Shown here one piece after another: positions 42,879-55,849 of a stretch of DNA of 64,000 nt. Source of the stretch: Pomphorhynchus laevis (Eukaryota; Acanthocephala; Palaeacanthocephala; Echinorhynchida; Pomphorhynchidae); the NCBI GenBank assembly GCA_012934845.2, contig WNNJ02000901.1:124001-188000 (forward strand). Reading direction: 5' to 3'. Within the stretch, counting starts at the first letter, position 1. Every line of letters starts with the position of its first letter. The notes beneath the pieces were generated by a model. That model had not been told where the DNA came from. It saw nothing but the letters and a program-made list of their open reading frames with translations, and ran no database searches. Position numbers and translations under genes: made by a program.

Positions 42879-43380
42879 CCGCATTGTTTAAAAAACGAAA
42901 AAGACGAGATATTTTTAATTTTTTCTTTCTGCAATCATAGAATCGTTTTCAACTCAACAAAAAATACATTCATTTTTGAATTAATAATGTTCTAATGTTC
43001 ATCTATTTTGTTCTTTAACTAGATCTTTTAGGCATTGAGAAACGTCATTAAAATATCTTTAACTATTTATTTTGTTTTATAGGTCTTTTAGATTGTCACA
43101 AATGTGGAGCATCACAGCCATCACATTTGAGCACATATATTTTAGAGACAGATCACATTAATAAAATTTAAAAATAAAATTTTATTTTAATTTCTAATAT
43201 TGATATTGTAGTAACTCGACATGTATTAACATCAAAATTATTAAATAATGGCTTGTTGATTATTTAAAACGCTATGTATTATAATTTCTGTTTTATTCTA
43301 TAACAAAAACAATATCTCTTTGGCAATTTCTTCGTATTTTTGGATGACTTTTTTGGTCATCCAAAAAAGTTTAATAATTT

Positions 43381-43442
43381 CTATTCTATCTTTAGCAACT
43401 TTGCTTTTAATTTTAAACTATAAAAATAGATTCTGTAAAATA
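43381..43442 (+). repeat. Repeat S, part 2
   Basis: ATTCTATCTTTAGCAACTTT, GCTTTTAATTTTAAA and ATAGATTCTGTAAAA match 53148-53220. Just upstream, 43341-43368 is a hairpin (TTTGGATGAC-TTTTTTG-GTCATCCAAA). Confidence 0.45.
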
Positions 43443-43479
43443 CAATGACGACTGTTATTTATAAATCAGCTGTGTACTA

Positions 43480-43680
43480 AATTAAGTAAGTAAGGGTTTT
43501 CTTAAACATAAGGATAATCGACAGGTACAGAGAAAACAGAAAGCAAAAAACTAGACGAAAACAAATCAATAATGGCATTGTTAGTCTTCCTACATGACTC
43601 ATGACCTCAGGTCCAGAGGGATCTGAGCCCTCCAACCGATTCAACACGCCGCCTTCAGACTGAAACACATTTGGGTACTA
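43480..43680. other. Segment of higher GC, unidentified
   Basis: About 200 bases with composition unlike the flanks. The minus strand has a 63-codon frame (start MFQSEGGVLNRLEG) that I do not recognise. Its appearance is that of a repeat end, possibly LINE 3' DNA. No gene is called. Confidence 0.3.
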
Positions 43681-43689
43681 AATTGATAG

Positions 43690-45120
43690 CTGATAGCTAT
43701 CATCATAAGAACTAAAAATTACGAAAGTATTCACAGTTGCTTTATTAATAATACGCTTTAGTGCAAACAGCATGACGCACATATCGTTGAAACAAAAAAA
43801 TTCAAATAAAACAATAGTTAATTTTAAATTAATTATTTTTAATTTAAGTCAAGTTAAATAATTAATTATTTATAATTAATTGTAAATAATTAGTTATATA
43901 AATACTATAAATGACGTATTCTAAAATATGAATAATATATGCGATGCTTAAAGGACCTATAAACAATATAATATAAATATATTTACATATTTATTTTAGA
44001 AATACAGCATCACTTATTACATGAAATGTTCACATTAAAATTGTTATTTAAAGCATAAATATTACTTGAACCAAATCTTTAACAACGAAATAATACAAAT
44101 CTAAAAGAATACTATTCTAAAACTGTCGCTTTCAAATCAATGCAAGGATTGTGGTTTATTATCAATTTATTTAAATAATAAATGCATTTAAAATATTTAT
44201 TTAAAAATATATTGACGATAAACAACACATCAGATATTGATTTAAAAATGCTTTAAATAAAATTTTTTACTCAAATTAGTTTTAATTTTTATTTGCTTAA
44301 AGTTTTGTTTTAATTAATTTTATTCTCTACAGTTTAAAAGTCTATCAATTGTTAGTTCATCAATATTCAAATGATAAGTCAGTCGAAATTTAAAGAAATA
44401 TTTTGATGTATGGACAATATTATTGAAAGTTAAAAATTAAAAGCAGGCTATTTATATTGTATATCAAAATATTTGCAGACAAACTATTTTTATTGTATGT
44501 ATTTAAATAGTCGATTAAATTGAAATATGTACGATTTATATATTTCAAATTTTTTGAAATTGAAAAACATGTATAGAGAATGTAAAAAATATGTTTATTA
44601 TTTTTGACATACATGTACATCAACATACATGACAGATTATGTGCAAAATAGCAAATGATTTTGCCAGTCTATCAAAACAAAACTTCTCTTTCAAAAGTAT
44701 TAATTTTAATTAAAATAAGAATTTTTAAAATTTGTTATTTTATTCAAAATCTTTTGTTTATGATCGTACTTTTAGCATTTTATTTGCACAAATATCAAAG
44801 ATTCGCAAATATATCAAAGGTTAATCCGTATTGCAATTATAATAATGTGTACTCGAAGACACACTAAGTATTTAAGAGTTACAAAATGTATCTTAACATA
44901 TTTTTAAATTTGTACTTATTTATTGACAAATTTAATTGTCTTGAATAAAATACTGTAGAATATACATACATCTAGTGGATGATATAAATCTAATAGTATT
45001 TAAAAACCTGGTATGTCTAGTATCATATAATAGTTTCTTGCAAGACAAAAGATAAATTTTGTAAATGTTTAGATAATGAGCACCAAAATGCTATAACAAA
45101 ATAATATCGAAGAGCAAAAT
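43690..45120. other. No gene recognised
   Basis: Strongly AT-rich. The open frames at 44420-44626 and 44655-44867 are low-complexity Ile/Leu/Tyr-rich products of base composition. Confidence 0.45.
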
Positions 45121-45142
45121 GTTTGATGAATATATCTTCAAG

Positions 45143-45382
45143 TTAGCGCCACCATGATCTCGGTATATATCCTTGGTTATATGGAGGGTTTGCTACTGGA
45201 TAATTGCCATGCATTCCAGGCTTCATGCTAAGGTCCATAACTCCATGATGATGGTGTCCGTTGTGTGAATGATGTGGTCGGCTAAACCCCGGGTCAATAT
45301 TTTCCGGCCACGGGTTATACCCTCCACCACCTCCAGGATATCTCTGCTGGTTTGGATCCCAACCATTTGGATTATAATTCAT
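45143..45382 (-). CDS. Small Gly/Pro/His-rich protein, function unknown
   Basis: A 79-residue frame, starting MNYNPNGWDPNQQRYPGGGG and containing PHHSHNGHHHHG, GVMDLSMKPGMHG and a C-terminal RSWWR. I do not recognise a family. Codon composition is far richer in G and C than the flanks and low in the Ile/Tyr/Lys/Asn residues that chance frames show here, which argues for a real exon. A splice acceptor-like CTCAGCTATAG lies two bases before the ATG, so the start may be the true one behind a leader intron or trans-splice site, or this may be the last exon of a longer gene. No signal peptide or membrane segment is seen. The His cluster could bind metal, but that is only a guess. Confidence 0.5.
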   Translation of the reverse strand: MNYNPNGWDPNQQRYPGGGGGYNPWPENIDPGFSRPHHSHNGHHHHGVMDLSMKPGMHGNYPVANPPYNQGYIPRSWWR

Positions 45383-46019
45383 TGCTATAGCTGAGTTACT
45401 TCTTTCCGATTTTTAATATTTTAATGAATTTGTTGAACTTATATACTGCAAATATTCATGAAAAATAAAATGTTTTGCTAAATCTATGATTCATATATAC
45501 AGAATAGAATCAAATTTGACATAAAACAGTCATTATAAACACACATGTAACTACTTTGAGGCTAGAATCAGACGAAATTCATCTTACTAGATGTAGAATT
45601 GCATAAAGATAATTCATGTAAAATAACTTAAATGTGTAAATGCAAACACAAAAATGCGTAGATTGCGTTTACTTGCATTAAAGGCTTCGATATTAACAAT
45701 ATATTGTCTTTGAACAACATAAAATAAGTGTGTAATAAGTACCAAGAGATGACACAATGAATGGTTATGTCCGTAAAAACAATTAAATATAGAAGAATAA
45801 ACTTTAATTGATATGCGTATTTGGGTAATAAAAAATCTACTGCAAACGTCATTTGTTTTACCTTAGCGAAACTTTCCATAAAAGATTGGAAGACATTTTT
45901 TGTGACTATTTTTAATTCAAACAAGAATAATGCTTTGAATTTGTTTATTTTATAACAATTTATTGCAAAATACAGATTGTATATAAAAACTAAATTATTC
46001 TAATAAATTTTAAATAAAT

Positions 46020-46640
46020 TAGAAAGAATTTTAATACAGCTTTTTAATTAACACGAACAGGAAAGTATAAACATGCATGCCTTTTAACAACCTTCGTCGG
46101 GAAGCTCAACCCGGAATGCGGCTACTCATCACTACAGGGTGATCTCATCTACTCATCACTATAGGATGGTCTCATCAGTGTGGCCTTGTAGCTACACAAC
46201 TTCGACAGTACTTAATCCTCAGTAAACCTTTGAAAGGAATTCACTAAGCGCACGCTCCTCCACCGGTGACTAGCCTTGCATATGGTGGTATGTTTTGCGT
46301 AAGCAGTGACTTCACAGGACAACACGAGTGCTATCGTTCCTTCTTTCATCACCTTACTAAGGTTACTGAACAGACAACACGCTTGAATACAGCTGAAGCA
46401 CAATGCACTAGCAAAAGCTCTCTAGCTACAAAGCACGAGCAAAGCTCTAGCGCCGATGCTAAGTTTCGTCACTCCACACGTAGTGGTTATATGAATTGAA
46501 ACTACTGGTGGCGTTATATTAAAAAAAGAATTTCATACAACTTTTTTTAATTAACACGAACAGAAAAGTATAAACCTGCATGCTTTTTAACAACCTTCGT
46601 CAGGAAGCTTAACCCGGAATGAGCCCACCACATTTTAAAT
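46020..46640 (-). repeat. Repeat R, copies 2 and 3, flanking about 400 bases
   Basis: 46020-46120 and 46525-46635 are direct repeats (TTTTTAATTAACACGAACAG, then AAAGTATAAAC.TGCATGC and AACCTTCGTC-GGAAGCT). Both are reverse complements of the right part of 35290-35435. The region 46120-46205 holds a short tandem repeat (TACTCATCACTA-AGG-TG-TCTCATC) which on the minus strand contains CTGATGAGACC. The sequence between the two copies has no recognisable coding content. The arrangement resembles a small element with terminal direct repeats. Confidence 0.5.
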
Positions 46641-47684
46641 TGATAACATTTATGCTGTAATATTAAATCACTTCTCGAGTACTGGAAGATTATTCATAAT
46701 ATATTTTAAAAATCATTTCCATAATGCACACTGTTAAACTCTGACTAATGAAGGTGAAATAAAACTTGAGGTCGTTTGCTGATAGATGAGATTCTCAATT
46801 TAGAATAAAGTCCATAAATTAGATCAAAGCACAATTTTATTTAAAAATTTTATATAGGTTAACTTTAATCGGCGAAATCTGCCAAACTCGTAAAATCAAG
46901 ATATTTTTCAGAATCATTAAAGGTACTTCAAGGCTTATGCAATTTCAATTACTAAACACTGAAACTTAAGAAATCTTAAATTTAATATTCTTAATAAAAA
47001 CGATTCCACAGTCAATTTTATCGTAATAAAATTGATATATGTGTCATTGTATATGTGAAGTTTGGAATATTTCCAAATAAAGGGCTAAAAAGATCCGAAT
47101 CACATTTTCTTAATAAAATTTAGTTTATATATTTTATTGGTGCATGGATGAGCTGAATAAACAACAGTCCATGATTTCTTACAAATAAAGCATTTATATA
47201 AAATAGAATCACCACGTCTGGAAGTGACATTGTGATCTTATGCACTATTTAAAATTGCGAGGTTATAATCCGGTATACACCTACAAAAAAAAACGAAAAA
47301 CAGATAATAAAAAAAGTAATTCACCATACACTGAAATTTAATATCACAACGCACTTCATAACATTCCACAAGACTATCGAAATTCAATAAACAATTTACC
47401 GCAAGAACTTAAATCAAAACTGAAAATATGGTAATTTTTACCAACATAATAGAAAAAGAAATACTTCAGAACAAATTCTTCCGAAATTGCTCCGTAAATA
47501 GTAGTTGATTTTGTGCCTTTTTAGAAATTACACTAAGGATAGCAAAACTTTTTCGCTGAAACGTTTGTAAAAATAATAATAATTCTTACATATATGTAGT
47601 TTCAAAACTATTATAATATGTATGGAATCTCTTACACGCCTTTTCAAAAATTAAAATTAACATATATATAATAAATATGAGTCG

Positions 47685-47830
47685 ATTACTACATTATTTC
47701 GATAATGAAGTGGTCGTCAAGAAGTGACATGGTGAATGAATGTAGCGAATCGAAGTCCAGTCTATCAAACAACACAATTTTATAAATGCCGCATTTCGTA
47801 AGAAATCCAGAACCGTTGTTTACTCAGCAC
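47685..47830 (+). repeat. Repeat T, copy 1
   Basis: GATAATGAAGTGGTCGTCAA, AGTGACATGGTGA, AGTCCAGTCTATCAA and GCCGCATTTCGTAAGAAATC are shared with 59293-59410 in the same orientation. In both places it lies near PLE material, so it is probably PLE flank or untranslated sequence. Confidence 0.6.
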
Positions 47831-48159
47831 ATCTGTGATTATATGTCTAGTTGTTACTAATTATTAGAGGGGAAACGGACATAACCGGGTGTATTGGAAA
47901 CCATCACAGTTCATCAGCAATCAAATCCCTAGACCGGTTTCTGCTTACTGAAATTCATCAGTAGGGTCCAGATTTTAAGAGTGTTCAGGGATCCTCCACC
48001 ACAGTTTAGAAGGGTTCATTACAAGGATGATTATATTACAAGATAATTTTCAAGTCCACGGGCGACCACAATAGTGATTCAGCATTATAATTTATGAATA
48101 TAACTAGAGCCGGCCACCGGATCGCAGAGCAATACGACATTATAGTTGTTACTAATTAT

Positions 48160-48620
48160 TAGTATTTACGAGTACACCATTACGAGTACCCAGGGCAGGT
48201 GTAACAACAACTTATATTTTATATATTTGTACACTTTAAAGTGCCCTGTAAAACAGCATTTCTATTAAGAGGAATTAAGTGCCTGACGCATGGTTAAACT
48301 GCAATACGCACTGTCATGCACACAGTTGATGCTAAATTCCCTCTGATAATTCAGATTAAGGGTAGTTGGTCTTTTCGAGCTTTAAACACTGTTTAAGCGT
48401 GTATTATGGCGCTTAGGGATGATTATTGTAGTCACGTTCTGATGAGCTCCGTAAGAGCGAAACACGTTTTCTATCATTGCTATGACTTGTTGGACGTTTT
48501 CGAGGTGTGGTTGTACTGAGATCGGTTCGCTCGCCGAGGAGCTTAATTGATGTATTGCCTAGTTTATATATTCTTCCTGTGATCATAAAACAATCTTGTT
48601 CCCATTGTCTGCTTTGCATA
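48160..48620 (+). repeat. PLE terminal repeat (pLTR-like), copy in plus orientation
   Basis: The reverse complement of this block occurs twice in tandem at 57780-58720. Shared landmarks are GGGCAGGTGTAACAACAA, TTTGTACACTTTAAAGT, AACAGCATTTCTATTAA and CTGATGAGCTCCGTAAGAGC. It precedes the PLE-2 reverse transcriptase in the same orientation, as expected for the terminal repeat of that element. Confidence 0.65.
48430..48476 (+). ncRNA. Hammerhead ribozyme motif, copy 1 (decayed)
   Basis: CTGATGA at 48439-48445, stem II GCTC/GAGC around CGTAA (48446-48458), GAAA at 48459-48462. The core and stem II match the two better copies at 58 kb. The 3' side near the expected cleavage site (TTTTC) is changed, so this copy is probably inactive. 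Hammerheads of this minimal kind are known from Penelope-like elements. Confidence 0.7.
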
Positions 48621-48739
48621 CCACTATTTCGGGATTATTACTGAGATTGCGTAACGCACTTAATTGATGAACGATAAACCGATAAAATTTGCACCCTCCC
48701 TAGATTAGTACTGATTTCAAACACATTCGAATTCAACAG

Positions 48740-49990
48740 CCTATATTATAGACAAATAAAAGAAACAATGGACATTTCTGTTGGCCAAACCTTCGCTGGT
48801 CCATACTTGTCATTTGTCGAACAATTTTTTCTAACATACGCCAACAATAAACCACCCTTATGAAAACAATAAGACGACATCTATATTGCATGGAAAGCCA
48901 AAAGAGAGAAATTGGATGAATTTATGACTGTGCTGAACAAGCACTGCGAGTTAAGATTTACAACGGATTGCACAGATGATCAACGAATTTTTTCCTTTAT
49001 GTCCTTATTTACAAAAATTGCGGTACATGGGAAACCACACCCTCTGACAAACTCGGAGGACTGAAGTAGTACGTACAAGCAAGCACTGGATACAACCCGG
49101 CCATGAAACGACTTGTCATACGAAATGACACAATGCGAATGCGCAAGATATGTTCAACTGACATTGAGTTCGAATTCTGTGTGCAAAAGCTAGAAGACCA
49201 ATTCTTGAAACGAGGATATTCCCAACGTCAGATAAAAACATAGATTAAAAGAGTACGTAATCTGAAAAGGGAGAAACTATTTGAAATAAAACAAAGAGAT
49301 CGTGTAAAAAAAATTCAATGTAGTCATACCATACTCTACTCTAGTAAGAAAACTGCAATCATAGATCGATGAAGTGCTCAATACCTATAAGGAAACGGTT
49401 ATGAAACCTTTGATTAGATTCAGCAATCGGTTTTGCCTGCGACAAATGTTTCATAAACAATCTAGAGAGATCAATGTGCAACAATCTTATAGAAAGAGCG
49501 GACCCTGCATCGACAGGTGGTGTAAAATTTGTCTCAAAATGTCTGACATGACTCAATTCTCTAGCCGCTTAATAGGACTTCGATACGATGTTTCCGGCAC
49601 ATACACATGTAAATCTAAAAATGTGATTTACCTGGATGAACGCTTTGACTGTGATGTGCAATACATTGGACAAGCAAGCACTTGGTATACTATAAGAGCA
49701 AACAATCTACGAAGAGACATATTAACAAAAGACTAACTTAAGAAGGTGTAATAGCTCACATAGTCGATCATCTAGACCATCGCATGAAAGTAACAAACAT
49801 CGAAGGTCCGATTGAGAATAACCGCATTCGCAAATCAAGAGAAGCATACTGGATTGGGCAGTTAATGTGCGATAAATCATTAAACAAGAATGACCATCCC
49901 TTTGGACATCTTCAATGATTGAAATTTCCTGAAAGCCCACCACTATGTTTAAGAATTTTGCGTTTTCGCTTATTTAATAGATTCTTCCAG
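48740..49990 (+). mobile_element. Penelope-like element PLE-2 with GIY-YIG endonuclease
   Basis: Starts in mid reverse transcriptase: YYRQIKETMDISVGQ, SFVEQFF, DDIYIAWKAKREKLDEFM (the YxDD box survives only as DD), LNKHCELRFTTDC, then the thumb (HP-TNSE region, CVQKLEDQFLKRGYS). A 120-codon frame (49374-49736) holds the linker with Cys residues (CIDRWCKICLKM) and the start of the GIY-YIG domain (YTCKSKNVIYL, then DVQYIGQA, RANNLRRDI). After a frame break the endonuclease continues with HIVDHLDHRMKV and REAYWIGQLM. The first half of the RT is missing and there are several frame breaks, so it is dead. The 3' sequence at about 50033-50062 carries CTAAAGAA, GGC/GCC around TTAGT, GAAACG. Confidence 0.82.
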
Positions 49991-50139
49991 AAATGTACTA
50001 TATATGCAGTGTGCAACCAAAATAACTGTGATAACTAAAGAAGGCTTAGTGCCGAAACGTTTTTGCCAAATTTGTCGATTTAATTAAATAAGCGTACTCG
50101 TTTGCCTGGTTCTACATTATATATATAGTCTGCCGTCAC

Positions 50140-51560
50140 GCATCATCAGGAAGCGGCACATTCAGCACCATGCTCAGTAGACGGCGGACTTCTGCGTCAA
50201 ATGAATGTAGTTCCTTGATCCCAAAACAAGGGGAACATCGAAGATGGAAAGCTATTTGCGGAAGGCAGAGCGAGCTTCGCAGAAGTAGGAAAGCGTCATA
50301 AGTACAAATATCAGTCTGGTACCCAGTTAGTTGGCATATGATGCCTCGGCTGAGATTTGGGGGTTTCTGTGAATACCTGAGAGGATGGTGGCTGCAGTAC
50401 CGCCCAGAACGCTGTCACCCAAGTACCAAATATTGATTCAAGACTCCAGACTGTGTACTAGAGCGTTAACTGCCAGGCAGAAAAGCACTGGGCACAGTGG
50501 ATCACCCTGTTGGATGCCTTCGGAGGAAATAATGAGATCACTACCAAATATAAGAATACTCGGGAGGGTATAGCATAGGTTAACAACCCATGCTATAGGT
50601 TGGTTAATCAACCCGGAGGTTAATACTCCGGGTTGTGATGCCGCGCAGAAACGTACGAGAGGCATGTACTGCTGCCTCAAAACCGCATCGTACGCCGATG
50701 CCTAACAACCGGATATAGTTAATCTACAAACAACTTGGTAGCGAGCTGGCTTGCACGCTTGGTGGCTATTCGACGAATGATAAATCCCACTGCAATCAAT
50801 CGAACGCCACCGTCTTTTTTAAAAGGCGAGTAGTATGCCTCCACAAAGCATTTTGGCAACATTTTCCGGCATCATCCCGCTTAGAATAGTCGAAATCAAG
50901 TTCGCCAATGCCTTGAAAAAAATCGCAGGCGCACCCGCAGAATGCCCAGAAGGTCTCGTAGGTGCATATGACTCATGGTATCCGGGCATGTTGCTGATGA
51001 CGTCGGGAAAGACTGTAATGTTGATGTTAGGTCGCGGCAATAACAACCCTTCTGCACTCAGATTCTAGATAAAAAAAACCACCTATATGTTGTAAGACGT
51101 CGAGGAGGATGCTTCGCCATCAGTGCAGATGTAGTGATTTCGTCGTTTTGCTGCAGTGTAGCGTCACTGCATACCATTCAAACTGCTCCGAGAATGTCAC
51201 CGTCTTCAATTTTTTCAGATACTTATCGACGTAGCTGATCTCCAGAAGTTTCATCAGAATAACCGCGGCTTTGTTGTTGATTATTCTTCTGGTCTTCAAT
51301 TGAAAACTGATATCTGACACAAGCGTCGCGAATATGCCCTGCAATAGATCCAATTTACGGAGAGTTCTAAATCTTCTTTAGCACAAGGAGCGCGGTTTAT
51401 AGGAAACAAAGTAGAGTCAACCACGTCGACTCATCCGTAGGCAGTGCTACAATTGTTTTCATTAACTTACAGAGCTTCGGAGCTACAGCTGAACTGGCCC
51501 CTCGTGGAATACGTCCTACTACAAGCACACGGTCCGCTAGAAATTTCGTGAACATTGATT
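50140..51560 (-). mobile_element. LINE fragment, reverse transcriptase of unassigned clade
   Basis: Minus strand. From right to left it has a region reading APKLCKLMKTIVALP, a middle with PAIFFKALANLISTILSGM and AKMLCGGILLAF followed by GGVRPIAVG and RRIATK, then GIGVRCGFEAAVHA, a 80-codon frame (50680-50438) with EGIQQGDPLCPVLFCLAVNA, and at 50170-50240 a C-terminal piece reading MVLNVPLPDDA. These are the landmarks of a non-LTR reverse transcriptase type with G(V)RPIA and EAAVHA boxes. The YADD/YLDD box and the part around it are missing. Multiple frame breaks show it is dead. Confidence 0.65.
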
Positions 51561-51564
51561 ACCC

Positions 51565-52655
51565 AGATCTATAGTTAAAGCTGCTTGCAACCATGTCGAA
51601 ATGATCACTATCAATCTCTTGATCCGAAACAAATAGGGGTGGTAGTCCTGTACCTGGGCAACCGGGAATATGGACGTGTTTGCGGATCAGTCATGTGACG
51701 TTCAAAACGATGCTCCGATGACATACAGAGAACTGGGAACGTATGTGCATGTGGCTACGTGCAGAGGTTGTGCGATCGCAGATTGCAGCTGCAAGACGGT
51801 CGTGAGTTGCATACAGCTCGGTCGTTTATTGCAGCGGCTGGGAGGTCGTTATCAAAGTATGATAGTGTAACTTTTCATAATATTTTAAATTTCTAAACCT
51901 CATCACATTTTAAATTATTACAAATATAAAACAATAAATATTTACTAATAATTTGTTAATCTATTATTTCAAAGAGTATTCTATAAATCAGGCACGTAAC
52001 AATTTTGATATTAAAATATATCAATAGAACATATTTTCATGATAGATGGAATATGTAGTCGATTTCAAATTCAATAGATCATACATGCCATGAATAATGA
52101 AATTGCAGGGTTTAATCGCTTGGAGTAAGTTACAACTCACGTAATTTGGTTATGAATAGCCTTTTTAGTTGTCCGCTACTCAGCGATTTAATTTATTACT
52201 GATGTCAATAAGAAGCCTGTTGTATGGTGTGCTTGTTAGAGAGTAATCATTTGCTAATAAAACTACTTTCATAAAAATTTCATTGAACATCTATACAGAA
52301 CAATTTTGATATTAAAATATATCAATATAACATATTTTTCATTATAGATGGAATATGTAGTCAAAACAAGCTTTTTAAATTTTCGTATATTTAATTAGAC
52401 CGTATAGTGTTTAATTTGAAAGTTTATTTTTCAAAAATATATATGTGTATAATCAACATAGTAATGTGCTTGTATTATTATTAGTCAAATAATGATACAT
52501 CGAATCAGCTACATTTTTCAATTAAAAAAATCTAAAACATGGAATCCTATTTATAGCTACATGGAAACTAAATGTTTTATAATGTAGGTAATAAAAATCA
52601 ATTTAGATAGCATATATTTTAGGTAAGAAACTAAATTGCAATAGATAAAGTAAAA
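51565..52655. other. No gene recognised; one 68-base direct repeat
   Basis: AACAATTTTGATATTAAAAT, continuing to GATGGAATATGTAGTC, occurs at 51998-52062 and 52301-52363. Nothing else can be assigned. The plus-strand frame 51670-51870 may be antisense LINE sequence. Confidence 0.5.
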
Positions 52656-52660
52656 TCTGT

Positions 52661-52876
52661 TTAGTAGTCGACCATTAGTGTGACGGTGTCGTAAAAAGAT
52701 TGTCCACCATCCAAATCTATATTCCATAATGCATAGAGTCTACCTGTTGGTAAAAAGGTTGCGCAATTTCGGAACCACCACCCGCCTCCAGAAAGCTGTG
52801 CACAGTTTTCACTGGATAGATTATTGTCCTTGTCAATTGTGGTAAACTTCATGCCGTTATAAAGTAATGATTGATT
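52661..52876 (-). pseudogene. Fibrinogen-related domain (FReD) fragment
   Basis: The minus strand encodes SLLYNGMKFTTIDKDN, NLSSENCAQLSGGGWWFRNC and a tail GGQSFYDTVTLMVDY ending in TAA. NGMKFST.D.DND, NCA and GGWW...C are signatures of the C-terminal half of fibrinogen-like domains, including the calcium-site DKDN loop and the disulfide cysteines. The tail after RNC departs from the usual NLNGxY and WxxxxYSLKxxxMKIRP pattern. No splice acceptor is visible in the right place, a stop lies just upstream in frame, and the rest of the domain is not found nearby. I read it as a truncated copy or an isolated last exon. Confidence 0.65.
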
Positions 52877-52914
52877 TCAAATAAGTCTCACTTTCAGTTA
52901 CTTTCGGTAAATAT

Positions 52915-53225
52915 AATCTAGTTATTTCTTTCGTTTATTTAATTCGCCTTAAGTATTTATTTCTATGGTTAAATGTTTAATTATAGTTCATCATCGATTG
53001 GTGTCAGGAAAATAACACAAATGGTTAAGGGAAAGGTTTTATATGAACCGCATTTATTAAAAATAGAAAATACTAGTATTGTGAGTCCACGAATCAATGT
53101 GAGCGTAGGAAAAGTGATTTTGTTTATATTAATGTAAAAAGGATTTTACTAATTTCCATTCTAGCTTCATCAAGTCCGCTTTTAATTTAAAAAAATAAAA
53201 ATATATTCTGTAAAAGTTTCAATTA
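52915..53225 (+). repeat. Repeat S, uninterrupted copy
   Basis: Matches 41655-41890 and then 43381-43442, which at QPCT are separated by about 1.5 kb containing the last two exons. It lies between MRPL42 and the FReD fragment and touches the MRPL42 stop codon. Confidence 0.5.
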
Positions 53226-53235
53226 TAAGAACAAA

Positions 53236-53616
53236 TTAGATTCTTTCTCGGTCTGGCTTTATTTTAAATGGATGATGGCGTCTTGTCCCCTCAAATCTAA
53301 TGTTATTGTCGAACATAGTTCGGTGATCAGCAAACATTTCAGAAAGACACTCGGTATCAAGTCTGTGACTTTTAGCGTCTGGATTCTTAACTTCGAATCG
53401 TTTTGAGTACTGTCGGCGGACGTTTTCACTGAGAACTTCGCTTTGTATGATATTCGTGGATCTGTGGTCGTCTGCTGTCTCTATAGAACGTGTGTACTCA
53501 TATGGATGTGCCGGTATACCAGGATGTACACACATGATGTGCTGTTTATCTGGACAAATGGCAATTTTCGGGTACTTGGACATTAAACGACGAGCAATAC
53601 AGCTTAATAATTTCAT
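53236..53616 (-). CDS. MRPL42: Mitochondrial ribosomal protein L42
   Basis: A component of the large subunit of the mitochondrial ribosome (mL42). The 126-residue frame has a basic N-terminus (MKLLSCIARRLMSKYP) fit for mitochondrial import. The core reads KIAICPDKQHIMCVHPGIPA and HPYEYTRSI, matching the family pattern ALTSDG.TIVC.HP...IPYEHTKPI, and the C-terminal part has LSEMF....R, RHHPFKIKPDRERI, like LSKMF.T.KHRW.P...R.R....PPKDR. The mammalian protein is about 142 residues, so the length is right. TTTTTTTGTAG, a strong splice acceptor, lies directly before the ATG, so a leader exon or trans-splicing is likely. No in-frame defects are seen. It ends with TAA, which shows that TAA is a stop in this genome. 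Confidence 0.85.
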   Translation of the reverse strand: MKLLSCIARRLMSKYPKIAICPDKQHIMCVHPGIPAHPYEYTRSIETADDHRSTNIIQSEVLSENVRRQYSKRFEVKNPDAKSHRLDTECLSEMFADHRTMFDNNIRFEGTRRHHPFKIKPDRERI

Positions 53617-53639
53617 CTACAAAAAAATTGATTACACTT

Positions 53640-55560
<1,921 letters not shown>

Positions 55561-55849
55561 TCATATTGGTTATACATAATATAAAATAAGTATTTTAATT
55601 CTCTTGGATTATTTCTTGTTCAAAGCACAGCTGATGTTTCTGGTCAAAAGATGAAACAGTTCTGTAATAGTACTGTCTAATGGTATTGAGGAGGACGATA
55701 GCATGATTATAAATTCCAATACAGGCGAGTGGGTTGCAGATTTGGAAGCCTGAGTAGTAGATGCATCATTCGTGAGAAAATATTATACCTTTCAGATAGA
55801 AAATTGCTTAGCTATTTAAATGTATCGTTTTATGGATCCTGGAATAATG

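Noticed and set aside
43085-43172. Possible extra QPCT exon (acceptor TTTTATAG, then LLDCHKCGASQPSHLSTY)
   Set aside because: QPCT already ends at 42878 with the expected C-terminus, and the last exon has no donor. The peptide matches nothing I know.
45628-45924. 98-codon hydrophobic minus-strand frame upstream of the Gly/His-rich gene
   Set aside because: Composition is that of chance AT-rich translation, and there is no family resemblance.
46266-46499. 77-codon frame between the two copies of repeat R
   Set aside because: No recognisable domain. It overlaps frames on the other strand and lies inside a repeat unit.
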